From positions 10,712,722 through 10,776,721 of the forward strand of contig NC_134095.1 of the NCBI RefSeq assembly GCF_000715075.1: a DNA stretch of 64,000 nucleotides, read 5' to 3'. The notes under the pieces were generated by a model that was given only the letters and a program-made list of their open reading frames with translations, was not told the DNA's origin and made no database searches. Positions 1 through 12,469 of this stretch are shown here, in pieces (the first letter of the stretch is position 1; each line of letters begins with the position of its first letter). Both the position numbers and the translations under genes were made by a program. The DNA comes from Nicotiana tabacum (Eukaryota > Streptophyta > Magnoliopsida > Solanales > Solanaceae).

Positions 1-183
1 TTCTAACACCGCTTGGTTTTTCATTTCTTTCTCCCTCTTTTCTTTGTGATTATCGCTCTCTCTTTTTTCTCTCTCTCATTTCTCACATGCATAATTTCAT
101 CTTTTTTTTTCTTTGTTTGTTTTCTTCTTTTCTTTATTTTTTTTTGTTTTTAAAAGATGATTCGATTGAACCCTATGTAGGTT

Positions 184-225
184 GCCTACGTATCATGCCC
201 TTCACGAATCAGATCACGCGTAGTT
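184..225 (-). other. CTACG/CGTAG hairpin motif, copy 1
   Basis: On the minus strand the outer arms CTACG and CGTAG enclose a conserved CTGATTC and an inner stem TCGTG/CATGA, which includes one G-T wobble. A second small hairpin (AACC/GGTT around CATA) follows immediately. The same layout recurs six more times in the window. Confidence 0.6.
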
Positions 226-1027
226 TTGGAAAAATGATGGACAAAATAAACTAAGAAACAAAAATCTTTTTGGAATTTTTCATTTAATAATCTTTTTTGG
301 TTTTTCAAATACAAAACAGGAAGTACTATAACAGAAGACTCAAAAATCTTAACAAGACTGACAGACTCGATACTACTGTACAAGATTAATAATTAAAAGA
401 CAACATAAAATAGACTAAAAAATAAAAAAAGTTTCCTCAAGCAACTCGTGCATGCAATGGCCTTGACTAGAATGGTCCTGGAGTGTTTGTCATGCTCCAA
501 CTATAGCAAATTGATCCATACCTCAATGAGAAAAATAAGATCAAATAGAGTTAGCGACTCAAGACACTATGCGACGCCACAACACCTCCTATGGGACACA
601 TGCAAGATGCGATTGGGCTATTTGTGAAAATTAACTTATGTGGCCAAGAGTGGATAGAAGTGTAGACTCAACAAGATTGACCCAATAGACATGGAAAATG
701 CCTCACTAAGTCTTATATGGATTCAAATTCCCAATAATCACGGCCAAAAAAATTAATTTGCAGAAATGACCCATTTTGTAAAAATGGCCTATGTGGCCGA
801 AAGTGGCTAAGGATGCAAACTCAAAAAGGAAGGACCTTCAAGTAATATGACACCGAGTTGTGGACTCAAGATCCTAAGACATGGGTAATTGAACAACTTT
901 TGCGAAAATAACCCCATTTTGCAAGAATGGCCGATGTGGCCAAAAATGGCTAGACATGCAAGATTTGGCTAAAACCCCGCGAATCCAAGAACCTAAGATA
1001 CTAGGAAGATCGGACCCTATGTGGTTT

Positions 1028-1072
1028 GCCTACGTATTTTGCCCTGAAAGATGAGAATCAGATATGCGTAGT
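1028..1072 (-). other. CTACG/CGTAG hairpin motif, copy 2 (weak inner stem)
   Basis: Minus strand. The outer CTACG/CGTAG arms, CTGATTC and the trailing GGCAA-type sequence are present. The inner stem is poor here. The following hairpin is ACC/GGT around ACATA. Confidence 0.5.
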
Positions 1073-1902
1073 TTCGGGAAGATTGAACATAGGATAAAGC
1101 TTTTAAAAATGCAACTAATTTGGGGAAACTATATTTTTTTTTGTCTTTTTGAAAGATGATGGAGAATGTAAAATATTTTTGGATTTTCTATTTTTTTTTT
1201 TTTTTGGAAAATGATGGAAAAGTGCAAAATCTTTTTGGATTTTTCATTTTCAATTTTTTTTTGATCTTTTCTTAAAAAAATTATGAAAGAAAATTATAAT
1301 TGGGCCCTACTTGCTTTATTTTCACCCTTCTTTCCAAAACATCGGTCTGCTAAATAACCTTTTTACCCTCAAAGATGCAACATGTATCATATAGGGATGA
1401 TTAAATATTTTTTTTGGGCCACGGGCCCATTTTGACATAATTTAGATAGGCCTCCTACAACGGGACACGGTGCCTGGGACCGTACCCTGCTAGGTTTAAA
1501 TGACATGATGCACATAAGTATGACCTAAAGGCTGACCTACGATTGAGGTTCACTAGATAAGGTAATTCAGGGGAGCGTATGGTCGATGGTGGCTGCTCAA
1601 GCTCTCCACCCACTCCATACGTCCGACGCCCCCCTCCCCCTCCTAAATTAAGGGTGACTCAACAAAGAGTTCGTGCACACGATGCGTACTCCGAAACTTG
1701 TTGCAGAAAGAAGACTCATGGTTATGCAAATGATGACAGTTTATAAAGCAGTAACACATTAAGAAAAGCGATAAACAAATAACCAACAAAACAAGGAAAT
1801 AAGACAAATAAAGCAAATAAACAAATAAAATAAAGAAAACAAACACCTCAACCGAATATCCTAAAAGCCAACAAGATCAAGTACCAGCTCGAACCTGCAA
1901 TT

Positions 1903-1919
1903 CCTCAGTAGAGTCGCCA
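1903..1919 (-). other. Primer-binding site, tRNA-Arg-like
   Basis: On the minus strand, a few bases inside the LTR end, the sequence starts TGGCGACTCTACTGAGG. It closely matches the PBS of the complete element at 20194. Ogre elements are known to use a tRNA-Arg type primer; the tRNA assignment is from that knowledge. Confidence 0.65.
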
Positions 1920-4394
1920 AAGATGTCACACCCTTTTTTTACAAAACCTCACTAAACCCTCTTAAAAATATATAAAAGGATTTTGTAAAGCTCAAACAAG
2001 GGTTTTTCAATTTTGAAAGTGACAAAAGATAGTGCTCAAAAGGATTAACTCCGAGTCGCCACCTGACATTTGTTTCGGTGTGCCAGGTCACCGTTCAAAA
2101 ATAATTTTTCTTTAAAACACTTTAGACTCCAAACTAAGTCTATACCAGAGATTTGGGTAAGGGGGTTCATTTGACTCGGGGAGAAGGTGTTAGGCACTTC
2201 CCAAGTCCCGTGAAGGTCACAGTTGCATACTCGATCTAGTTGGCTTTTAAAATATTCAATTGAGCTAAAAACACACAAAAAAAAAAGAAAAAAAAATACA
2301 CAAGAGACTAGAGGTCGTCCCCACCTAAAAAGATAAAAATAAACAAAAGAAAATATTAAAGTTCTATTCTACGCTTCCTCACGTCATCCAATCTGTGGTC
2401 TTCATTTACATGTATTTCGGAGCATACCCCGGATAAAATATATACAAATCCTTCGGGGTATTCCCCGGTTAAATTTAACTAAAGGAACGACCTTTCGCCT
2501 CAAAGCTAACAAAATCCTAAAGCTTGCCTACCTAAGTGATTACAACCTAAGCATTCCTAACGACTGAATTAATAGAGCAAGTAAAAGAAAACTAAATAAA
2601 ATAATTTACGTCACTTTCCAGTTCCGATATGCTCTAACCAATGCTCTTTATTTTGGAATGGCATCTTAATATTTGAATTCAATCAACATTCTTCATTTTA
2701 TATCAAACTAAAGCAAATGAACAGGAGTATGTTAATCTACCATGGAATTCAACAGAGAATTAATAACAAGTAAATTCAACTGACATATCAACTAGCAGAA
2801 GCACACAATTAAGGAAATCAAATAGAATCATTCAAACATACAACCATAAAATAATTGGTAAAATAAAGGCCAATTCATATAGAAGAAACAAGGATGAAGG
2901 ATGAACCTTAAAACTCAAACAGGGAATGGAAAACAACAGCAAATATTACTCCGCGAACCTCGGCGGCAACCTCGAACTCGAACCGGAATCAACCTCGGCT
3001 CATATCGGTGGACCCGAACTCGAATTCAACTATTGCAAGAAGGTGAGCGTGGAGAAGTTCCATTTTAGATATTACAGCAATGAAGATCGACGAAGCTACT
3101 CATTTCTGAGAACATTCCAAAATCAAAACTCCATAGTTTCTTGATGGTGTAGTAAAACGTAAGCAAAGTTCAGCGTAGTTAATTTTCTTTTTGTCTTCTT
3201 TCAGTACTAAAGTCTGAACTACTAGAAGCTTGATTCGTATCCTTCCCAGTGAAACCAAACTCATTCACTCGCTTCTTATCTACTGTTGATGGTTTTTTTT
3301 TGTTGGACTTGTGAATGACTGTTTTTGGCATGAAAAAGAATGAAAGTTCCGGCTGCTTTTTCTGCTTTTTTTTTTTTTTTTTTTTTTTTGTTTTTCGATG
3401 GTGTATACGTGCTTCGCCGGTGGAGCTGGTTGCTGGTGGTTAGCGATGGCCTTATCCGGTAAGCTTGAAGAGGCCGACGACAATGGGTGAAGATGAAAAA
3501 AGATGGGAACGGCTGATGTCTTGGGCGTGAAGAAGAAGCAACGGCTGTGAGTTGGGTGTTGCGACGCTGCTGGTCCATTTGGTTTTTGCTACTGGCGGCA
3601 GCGATGGGGCTGTGAGAGACGGCTGCTTTGGTGGTGGTCTTCTAGGGTTTTGTCTCTAAGGTTCATGATGAAGAAGGTCTCCAAAATCGCAAAATAACGT
3701 CTGATCTCTCTCAAATGTCTAGCCAAGCCAACTCTCGGGAGTCGTGATAACGCCTACTAATGACAGCTAGGCAAGCCAACCTTTAACTACCTTTTTCATC
3801 AATAAATTACTTTTTTTTTCAGTTACCAGCGATAACATGAAAACATCGGAATTAAATAAATAAGCGGAAGGTAACAATTTTTATAACTCAAGACTACGTC
3901 TATTACAACTTTAAAAACCTCAATACCCAAAATCTGGTGTCACAGACTGTCTAAGAGTTACTACAAACAAGGCCTGAAGAAAATACAATAAACTGTTTCT
4001 GAACGAAAGAAATTGAAACAGGGAATAGAAATAGAGGGAGACGCCAGGGCCCGCGAACGGTTGCAGGTCTACCTTGGGTCTCCGGGTGGACTGAAGGAAG
4101 CCCTCAAACTATTATCCGTAAGCTGCTCCGGGATCTGCACACAGTGCAGAGTGTAGTATCAGCACAACCGACCCCATGTACTGGTAAGTGTCTAGCCTAA
4201 CCTCGGCGAAGTAGTGACGAGGCTAGGACTAGACTACCAAATAAACCTGTGCAGTTTAAATACATAAAAGGAAAATGCAGAAATAACCAGTAAATATGGG
4301 AAGGGGAAACATGTTGTGGGGGAAATAACGGTCCCGAATAGAAAGCATCAGGTAAGGAAAGTAACAACATAACTAGAATATCATCAAGAATCAA

Positions 4395-4840
4395 AAATCA
4401 ACAATTTGCACGGCATCACCCTTCGTGCTTTTACTCTCGTTCTCACCAAACAATATTTATAACAAAAGTGTGCATGGCATCACCCTTCATGATTTTACTC
4501 TCTTTCCTCACCATATAGTCAATGATAATCGGTACGGAATGGTACATCGTACGGTATAGCATCACCCTTCGTGCTTTACACTCTTTCCTCACCATAGCAA
4601 ACAATGCACGACATCACCCTTCGTGCTTTAACGCACTTCCTCACCCAAACAACAATCACAAATAAAGGGGCAAGTGAGTAAACAAATAATAATAGAAATT
4701 CCGGCAAGGGAACACAATTAAACAGTTAAATCCCGGCAAGGGAACAATATCAATAATCTCAGCATCACGGCAAGGGAGATAATCAACAAAGCAACAAACA
4801 TCCCGGCAAGGGAGCAATTTAATAACTCTTTCTCTTTCAT
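4395..4840 (-). repeat. Hairpin repeat field inside solo LTR A
   Basis: Four to five copies of a 60-90 bp unit contain GCACG...CGTGC-type arms around 'catcaccctt'. About four copies of CCCGGCAAGGG follow, whose outer bases also pair. One unit reads GCATG...CATGA, keeping part of the stem with a paired change. The region lies downstream of the presumed minus-strand TATA box and would be transcribed. Confidence 0.55.
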
Positions 4841-5734
4841 TCACTTTTACTTCTTAACTCACTTTACTACTTGAGCCAACGCTCCAAAGGGTTCAATCAT
4901 TTCATATACTTTCACACTTGGTAATATAACTCGAGCCAATGCTCCTCGAAGTTCAAAAGTCACAATTTCTTTCACAAGCTTTTCACAACATATAGAAATC
5001 ATCACTAAGGCATGAAAAACACAACAAAATCAGGAACACAACAAAATCAGGATATTCACAATGTAAAGACTCACGGTCATGCTAGACACCAACGTATAGA
5101 TACTCGTCACCATGCCTATACGTCGTACTCAACGATTATCACATAGAAAATAAGACTCAACTCCTAATCCCTCAAGCTAAGGTTAAACCAAACACTTACC
5201 TTAAACTTCCACGGCTAGTTCAATCCTCAATTACCGTTTTTCCTCTCGAATTCGGCTCCAAATCGATTGTATCTATATACAAATGACTTCATAAAATCAA
5301 TAAATGCTAAACATTTCGAACCCAATGCCTAATTATAGCTTCCCAAGTATTCTGCCCAAAATCCCAAAAATCGACCCCGGGCCCGCTTGGTTAAAATACG
5401 AGGTTCGAACCAAAATAAAATCACTCATTCATCCACAAGTCCGAATATATAATTATTTTCAGAATTCGACCCCAAAACGAGGTCTAAATCACAATTAGTT
5501 AAAAAGCCCTACTCTACCCAATTCCCTAATTTCTACCCTTAGTTACATGTTTTAGGCCTAGAAATTCAATAGATATTGATGAAAATGGAAGGAAATAAGT
5601 TAAAGATTACTAACCCAAGAGTTTATGGTGAAAGGATGCTTCAAATGTCGCCCTATAACTTTGGAGAAGAAAGAGTTTGTGAAATTTTGGTGAAATCTCG
5701 TAATGGGTTTTGTTTTGGGACTTTAAAATAACTG

Positions 5735-6055
5735 GGCAAAATCCTTCTTCGCGTTCGCGATAAGCTCAACACGTTTGCGATGAGTCAGGTCTGAAGACCT
5801 TCGCGTTCGCGATACAGGGCTTGCGTTCACGATGATTTAGCACCTCGAGCCCTCGCGTTCGCGTAGAACAAACTGGTGGCCCCTCCCCTGAATCCTACGC
5901 GTTCGCGAGTGGAAGGACGCGTTCGCGAAGGGTCTCCACCCTGAGCTTCGCGTTCGCGTCTCAACCTCCGCGTTCGCGAAGAAAAAACTGGGCACCTGGG
6001 ATCTTTGCCTTACGTGTTCGCGAGTGAGACCACGCGAACGCGAAGAACAAAATCC
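5735..6055 (-). promoter_or_regulatory. CpG-rich palindromic repeat block in U3 of solo LTR A
   Basis: About ten copies of CGCGTTCGCG or close variants lie in about 300 bp of otherwise AT-rich LTR. The block sits just upstream (minus strand) of a TATTTTAAAG that could be a decayed TATA box. At the same place solo LTR B carries a different palindromic repeat. Function as an enhancer array is inference. Confidence 0.45.
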
Positions 6056-7186
6056 CTTGGCACAACAACAGAAAATCTGCAACACTTCTAAAGCCAAAAA
6101 TCATTCCGAAATACCTCCGAAACACTCCCGAGCCCTCGGGGCTCCTAACCAAACACAGACACTAATTCAACAACATCATACGAACTTATCCGTGTGATCA
6201 AATTGCCTAAATAACCTCAAAATCAAAAAAATTCCTCAAACTTCATCAAGTTTCCAATTTAGAAATTTAAGTCTGAAACACATCAAACGACGTCCAATTT
6301 CAACCAAATTTTACAGAAATGACTTAAACGATATATAAGACCTGTACCGGGCGCCGGAACCAAAATACGGGCCCGATACCAACATGTTCTAATCAAAATT
6401 CATTTCAAAATTCCTTAAACATTTTCAGAAAACAATTGTACTTAAAAATTCATTACTCGGGTTTGGGACCTCGGAATTCGATTCTGGGTATTCGCCCACG
6501 TCCCATATTTTGGGTCCGGGTCCGTTTACCCAAAATGTTGACCGAAGTCAAACTTATTCATTTTAACATCAAAACTTAGCATTTTTCACAAAATTTCATA
6601 TTTAAGCTTTCCGGCTACGCGCCCTGACTGCGCACTCAAATCGAGGCAACCCTAAATGAGGTTTTCAATGCCTCGGAAGCACAGAATGAATAAGAAAACA
6701 GGTGATGACCTCTTTGGGTCGTCACAGTCTTTTATTTATTTATTTTACTAAGAAGGGTGTAGAAGATCTTCTAGGGTTAGCTTAATAGGTAATGGGTATT
6801 GGGCTTGGGATTATGGGCTAAGAGATTGGTTTAATTGGGCTTTAAGCAAGACTAAAAATGTTGATTTCTTTTTTAAAATAATATACTATAAAATTGTAAA
6901 TCATTACTAATTAATCAAAACAAACTATATTATGACATGAAGCCATTTTGATATTTTCAAGGATTATACTAAAAATAAAAATGCATTAAAAATAATATTT
7001 TTCTAAAAATACTTAATACCTTAATTAAATAGAGAAAAATGAAACTATTTTTGTATTTTTTAATTTTATGATAAAAAAATGTAAAAGAATCCAAATTAGT
7101 TGAAATAACTATATTAGACCTAAACTAAGTATTTAAATGCTCAAATATATAAAATCTTGGGGAGGGTAAAAAATCACATGTCTACA

Positions 7187-7324
7187 AGAACAACCCCCGG
7201 GTATGAAGATCTTCATGGGGGGCTCTGGAAACACCTCAGGAGCAGCCACCTCGACATCTACTGCCGGGTGGGAAGATGAAGGGGCAGCTTGCTGAGGCAC
7301 TGACTTGGAAGTTTTAGCCATCAC
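7187..7324 (-). pseudogene. N-terminal fragment of an antisense ORF of a Tat-type retrotransposon
   Basis: The first 46 codons are open, starting MAKTSKSVPQQ and rich in Pro, Ala and Ser. They end exactly where the Ogre LTR begins at 7186, so the ORF was cut by that insertion. MAKTSK starts are familiar from Solanaceae retroelement proteins of unknown function. Tat-lineage elements such as Grande and Retand are known to carry an extra ORF between pol and the 3' LTR in antisense orientation. The plus-strand LTR 518 bp downstream fits that arrangement. No domain is recognisable in what is left. An alternative is an ordinary ORF1 of a minus-strand element. Confidence 0.45.
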
Positions 7325-7841
7325 GATCTAGGAAAATATGAAGAGTTGCAGGGAAGTATGAAGACATGAAGGAAAAATATGAAGATTTGAAGAAAGAGTA
7401 TGAAGGTTTGAAGGCGGGATGAAGGTATGAAGATCTGGGTCAGAAATCCAAGAACAAATATGAAGGTATGAAGATATGGGTTGGAAATCCAAGAACAAAT
7501 ATGAAGGTCTGAGGATCAGAGATGAAGATATGAAGGCTCAAGAAGTAGGGTATGAAAATTTGAGAAAGTTAAAAGCCGTTAGAAAATTCGAAGGAAAAAG
7601 TTAGGATCGGAAAGTGAAAGAAGTATAAAACATCAAAGCTTTTATAGGGAAAATGCAATTAATGTGCGACGTTTTACATTCAAAGAAAACCAGCCAATGA
7701 TCGACACGTGTCCGAAAACAGAACAACGCGACTGATGGGATGTTTCGACTTACCCGTCATCCTAGTTACAATGCGCGAGGGAAGAAATCGAGGCTCATCT
7801 ATTCGTTTTCCATCGATCCAGCGAACCTACTCTCCGGAAAA
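7325..7841 (+). mobile_element. Non-coding 3' region of a Tat-type element
   Basis: This spacer lies between the antisense ORF start and the plus-strand LTR. Its first half has degenerate repeats of 'gaaatccaagaacaaatatg' and 'atgaagatctg', about 45-60 bp apart. The second half has no recognisable feature beyond leading into the LTR at 7842. Confidence 0.4.
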
Positions 7842-8545
7842 TGAGGGGACTATCTGTATATGGTTAAAATCGGAGGCAGTGCACACCCCGATTTCCCGAT
7901 GAAAAAGTCGGAAGGAGGGCACGAATACACGAGGTTAAAATCAAGGCTGAGAGCCTTTTTACCGAGATCCGTGAAAGATGAACAATGGGCTCATCGTCGG
8001 GCGTGATAAAATAACGCTCCCCGGACCCAAAATGAGCTCTAGGACCTCGAGAGATATGGCAAACAATTATGCACGCCTAACAGAGAGCCGTGATACCCGT
8101 ACCTAACCAGATATCATGTCGCAGATCTCGCCCGATGTCAGTTATGGATCAGTAATTATCGAGAAAGGGAGAATTTTACCCTTTTTAGACTTATACTAGG
8201 GATAAAACTCTCCTGCTATATAAAGGGAAAGTTTTTCTTTGATAAGACAGATTGTAACACGCATACCAAGGTAATACATATTCATTTTTCTACTTTCAAG
8301 CTATAACAAAGTTCTTACTTTACTATTGTTCTTTATTCACAGTTGACTTCGAACCAATGGTCCGATCGAGGGTAAACCTATTGTTCAACATAAGTTCGAG
8401 TCGGGCCATAACATTACAACTGGTTTGATCATTCATTTAGTCTTTAACTCGTTTATCTAATATTCTTGATTATTTGTGTTGAATCAATCCACATATCCTT
8501 AAAACCGCATATAAATTCAATTGTTATCTATTTTAAGGGTAAACA
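7842..8545 (+). mobile_element. Plus-strand LTR (about 0.7 kb) of a Tat-type Ty3/gypsy element
   Basis: Starts TGAGGGGACTATCTGTAT, a start I recognise from Nicotiana LTRs, and ends GGGTAAACA. A TATA box (TATATAAA, 8217-8224) sits at a plausible position. No PBS is visible beyond the right end, which fits a 3' LTR or a truncated copy. The flanking five bases do not form a clear target duplication. Confidence 0.55.
8217..8224 (+). promoter_or_regulatory. TATA box of the LTR at 7842-8545
   Basis: TATATAAA in the context 'cctgctatataaaggg', about two thirds of the way into the LTR, as expected for a U3/R border. Confidence 0.5.
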
Positions 8546-9562
8546 ATAATAAATAAAGTAGCAAGTCGATCCATTTGATTGAAAAATTAACTTTATGGGC
8601 GGCAATGGTTGTGTTGGAATGATAAGTACTCCCTCATCCTTAATTAAAGGTCACAATTTGAGTCTTGTATATGAAGCTACGCATTGAACAACAACAACCC
8701 AGTGAAATTAATCTTTGAATAGTGGCGGGGGGGGGGGGGGGGATAAAAGGGAGCATCTACATCCTACACGGCTGATTTGCAGCATAATTTAGGCCTACAA
8801 TCATGAAACTCTTTAATCTTAATTATCCCAGAAAGTTTACCAAAATTTCGGCTGAAGATCATCTTAAAATCAGATCAAATGTTTTGTTAACAAACTTATA
8901 TAAGAAAATATCAACACACAATCAAAATTATATATTTGTACACCTTAAAATTGCGACAAAATTAAATATTAAGCACCTACAGGCTTGGGTTTAGGTTGGT
9001 GTTAGAATCAAAGCATCTGATGAATAATTAAGGTCGGGGCATGTCAAAGGTGAGGCTATTAAAACCTTTGATTTAGGCCCCTATTAAACCGTGGATTATT
9101 ATTTTATTTTTGTTTGACGATATTACAGTTTGTAGAAAAAGAAAAGAATGTACAAATCTTTATGCAAAGAGAAAGAAAGGAGACTGCCTAATTTTTAACG
9201 GTGACAATAATTTAAAATTTTAAATTAAACTACCCAAATCTTCATATTACTAAATAATTCTTTTAATAATAAGTTCTAAGGTAATATATTACAAATACAT
9301 AGTTAACATCATATTAGATTATACTAATCTTACCAATATTATGTCTTGTAATACTACAACATAAACAACAAGTAAAATTCTATTAAAAAAATTAAGGCCT
9401 ATTATTAAAAATTTGGCTTTAGGCCATATGCCACTAACTTATAGAAGGCTTGAGAAATATTCCCAGAAATACTACATAGTTAATTTAAACACACCAAAGA
9501 AACCATAACAAAATAACATTAGTGAACATCTATAAATAGCAGGCTTGAAAAATATTACATAG
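8546..9562. other. AT-rich intergenic sequence without genes
   Basis: No coding signal. It holds a run of 16 G at 8727-8742, a 'caacaacaacccagtgaaatt' segment (8690-8710) resembling the tails of Solanaceae SINEs, and a 'tactccctc' (8628) of the kind often seen at plant MITE ends. Neither is enough to call an element. Confidence 0.4.
8727..8742 (+). repeat. Homopolymer of 16 G
   Basis: Uninterrupted G run in AT-rich sequence. Its length may be affected by sequencing error. Confidence 0.8.
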
Positions 9563-11758
9563 TCTATACTATATTAAAAGCACGAAGGCCCTTAACGAAA
9601 TGTCGTTCGCCTTTTTTACCCTTTAAAAATAAAGTTTACATTGAATAAATTTGTCATTTTACTTATCTTCCTAATATTTAGGACTTTTACATCAACTACA
9701 ACTCCATTTATTATATCTTTTCTAATTTAAACTACAAGAAAAAGGAAATTTAAAAATCAATGGAAAGTTTACCTTATATAAGTGAATCACTGTAATTATG
9801 ATACAAAAACAATAGACGAGGCCGAAAATTAGATAACGTTTCAAATGTCTTTTCTTTAAGGAGTACTTAATTATCTTTGGCCAAAATCACTTAACTTGAA
9901 CTTTCCATGTTTCTATTTGTTTAAATTTTTATTTTGTTAAAATAAATCATAATAGAACTGCATAATCAGCTACTAAGTTTTTGAGCATTGAAGAGTTGTT
10001 CTTACCAATTAAAAGTATCTCGTCGGCTTTTATATTTATTAAATTAGATTTTACGCTAAAAAAAATAGTTATTCAGTTACTTTCCTAACAAATAAGACTT
10101 TTTAATCACATAAAATTTTATTTACTAAATCTTTATTTATTAGAATAATAGTGTTCTAATATCAAGACTTTAAAATTAATTAAGATTTTATTTTATAAAC
10201 TAATAGTAAGAATTAAATACTAAGGGCTAGAATCTTTTTAACATTATTCGTTCATTATCACAAATCTAAATAATTAAGAGTTTATCTTACGTAACTATAA
10301 TACCTTCCATGTTAGTGTTTCTAATGTTTAGTATTTTTAAATTAGGAAATTACGAACATAATGCAAGTTCAACATATTACTTGTTAAAATAATCTTGAAA
10401 TTAAATAATGTGAACGGAGCTGTGAATGTGCTATTTTCTTTATATCATAAATCAATTACTATTTGAAGTCTAATAAGTGCCATATGGAAAGATAAATAGT
10501 TAAACGTCACGGTATCAATTAATGATGAATTTTTAATGGTAATTTCTGATTTCTATACTATATTATGGTTGAACTACTTTTCTACTCAAATAATATTATT
10601 TATTTGTCATTTCTATAATATTTAAAAACGATACTCAATAGAACAAAAAAACTAGCAAAACTTATAAGAGATAGGGGTGATTAGCAATAGTCAATAACAC
10701 TAATGTTTCTTCAAATACAAATATCCAAAGTGAAATATCAGATAAATTTCTACCCTTTAAAAATAAAATTTTATTACATAATTGAAATCCGGAATCAACC
10801 AACACTAATAATTTGCAGAAAAATACATTATTTCATTTGGAATTAAGAAAAAAATGATTACGCTTTAAAATTAGCTATAGCAAAAGATCCAATTCAATTC
10901 TTTTTTAAACTAATCATCGTATAATAAATTATTTTTTAACTAGACAAAACTCTTAGGATATAAAAATAAAGTAAATCATTTATAGTATAGTAATTTTAAA
11001 TTGGCTATGAAAAAACTTAAAGCAATAAGATATTTCTGTTATTAGATGCACTACTATTACCATTGGGATTGATAACCAAATGTTCAAGAAGAACCAAATC
11101 ATCTTTTATTGGATATTCTTCTTCGTTTCCGACACGAAGCAAGAAGACACTGAATACTGGATCTATTCTTACTTTATATTTCTTGTCAGTTGAATCTTTT
11201 TTGTTTGAGGCCAGAAGTATAACTTTGGCAAGCTAGCTTTTATAGTCCCAGCTTTTGTCGATTTTGGAACTACTAATAGTACTTCCCCCCAAACCATTAA
11301 TTTTTCACCAAACGGTTCATTAATATCCAATATATCTCTAGAACTCTGGGCAGTTATTTCGATCGTTTGACACTTAGCCATAAGTGCTTCATGGCATATT
11401 ATCGATTTTGATTTCCTTATAAATTTAGCACCATTGCTCTGCTTTGATATATTTGTGATGGTTATTTAAGTTGTTTGAAGAGGTATATCAAATCTAAAGT
11501 GGGTGGCCTCACAATAAAATCATTGTTGGTATACTTCTTGCTATTATTGCTAACATTGTCATGCCGCTTGATATGATATTTGCAAGTAATTCATGACGTA
11601 GAAATATTATTTCGATTCAGCCGGAGGTATCTACAAAGAATAATCCTGTTATACCAGAGTCAACTCTTTATAATATAGTCTTGAAAGCTTGTTCTTGTTT
11701 AGGATTTAGCTTTGATTGTGCTTCTTCAAACATTTGTATAGCATTTTGATTCGTAATA
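9563..11758 (+). mobile_element. Helitron-like sequence with decayed content (repeat family copy A, left part)
   Basis: Begins TCTATACTATATTAAAAG followed by CACGAAGG, which closely resembles 5' ends of plant Helitrons. The base before TC is G rather than the usual A, which weakens the call. No Rep/helicase ORF is present. From about 11035 the sequence is homologous to 44265 onward (same order: 'attaccattg.ggttgata', 'cgacacgaagcaagaag', 'ggcaagctagcttttA'). It is interrupted at 11759 by a solo LTR. Confidence 0.35.
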
Positions 11759-12469
11759 TGTCACGACCCGAATTTCCCAACCTCGGGGATCGTGATGGCG
11801 CCTACTAATGGGAGCTAGGCAAGCCAAACCTTAATTACTTGCTACGCTTCCATATTGCTTCATTTTAACAAACACAAGGCAATAAAATGATAACAGCGAA
11901 ACCTTAATAAATTTAGCGAAAGTCAACAATTAAATATCATAAGTCTACATCTATTACAACTTTTAAAACCTCAAATACCCAAAACCTGGTGTCACAATGT
12001 CACAGACTACTAAGATTTCTACATACAATGTCTGAAGAAATAACAGTACGCTATTTCTGAATAAGAGAGAATGAAACAGGAATTAGAGATAGAGGGAGAC
12101 GCCAAGGCCTGCGGACGCCTGCAGTCTACCTTGGGTCTCTGGGTGGACTGAAGGAAGCACTCCAACTACTGTCCGAAAGCTGCTCCTAGATCTGCACACA
12201 GTGCAGAGTGTAGTATCGGCACAACCGACCCCATGTGCTGGTAAGTGTCTAGCCTAACCTCGGCGAAGAAGTGACGAGGCTAGGACCAGACTACCAAATA
12301 AACCTGCGCAGTTCAAGTGTATATACGGCGGAAAGAAATAGAAAATAACCAGTCAATGTGCGATGGAAAAACATGTTGTGGGGAGATAACAATTCCGAAT
12401 AGAAAGCATCAAGTAAGGAAAGAAACCACATAACTCGAATATCAACAAAGAATCAAATATCAACAATTT

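Larger units (their letters stand above)
1..1923 (-). mobile_element. Internal 5' region of a minus-strand Ogre/Tat retrotransposon (partial)
   Basis: This lies directly inside the LTR that begins at 1924 and is read right to left. It carries a primer-binding site at its right end and then about 1.9 kb with no convincing ORF. It contains two copies of the CTACG/CGTAG hairpin motif (184-225, 1028-1072). Between about 640 and 970 there are three degenerate repeats around a 'tatgtggcc...gtggcta' core. Long T/A runs are common. The element continues beyond the left edge, so its coding capacity is unknown. Membership of the Ogre/Tat group is inferred from the PBS and LTR terminus shared with the complete element at 15350-41727. 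Confidence 0.7.
3716..6726 (-). mobile_element. Solo LTR of a chromovirus-like Ty3/gypsy family (copy A)
   Basis: This 3-kb block is homologous along its length to 11759-14834. Shared landmarks include the 'gcagagtgtagtatc.gcacaacc' segment, the 'catcacccttcgtgc' hairpin repeats, the 'cggcaaggga' repeats and a GGTCGTCACA end. On the minus strand it starts TGTGACGACCC, the usual start for this Solanaceae family. The other end is degenerate (TGTCTAGCC instead of TGTCACGACCC) and no target duplication is visible, so the left border is approximate. No internal domain is attached. Confidence 0.65.
1924..7186 (-). mobile_element. LTR of minus-strand Ogre/Tat element, interrupted by a solo LTR
   Basis: The plus strand begins TGTCACACCC and ends TCTACA, so the minus-strand LTR reads TGTAGACATGTGATTTTTT ... 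GGGTGTGACA. These are the same ends as the two other Ogre LTRs in the window. The block 'gagtcgccac...gagaaggtgttaggca' near its left end matches the corresponding parts at about 19960-20100 and 55700-55840. The LTR is split by the solo LTR at 3716-6726; without that it is about 2.25 kb. It holds only low-complexity ORFs (3276-3578, minus), which I do not regard as genes. Its outer end interrupts an antisense ORF of another element at 7187. Confidence 0.75.

Noticed and set aside
184..1072. tRNA-like B box in the 'gggttcaatc' following the CTACG hairpin
   Set aside because: Only partly fits the B-box consensus, varies between copies, and no A box or tRNA fold is visible.
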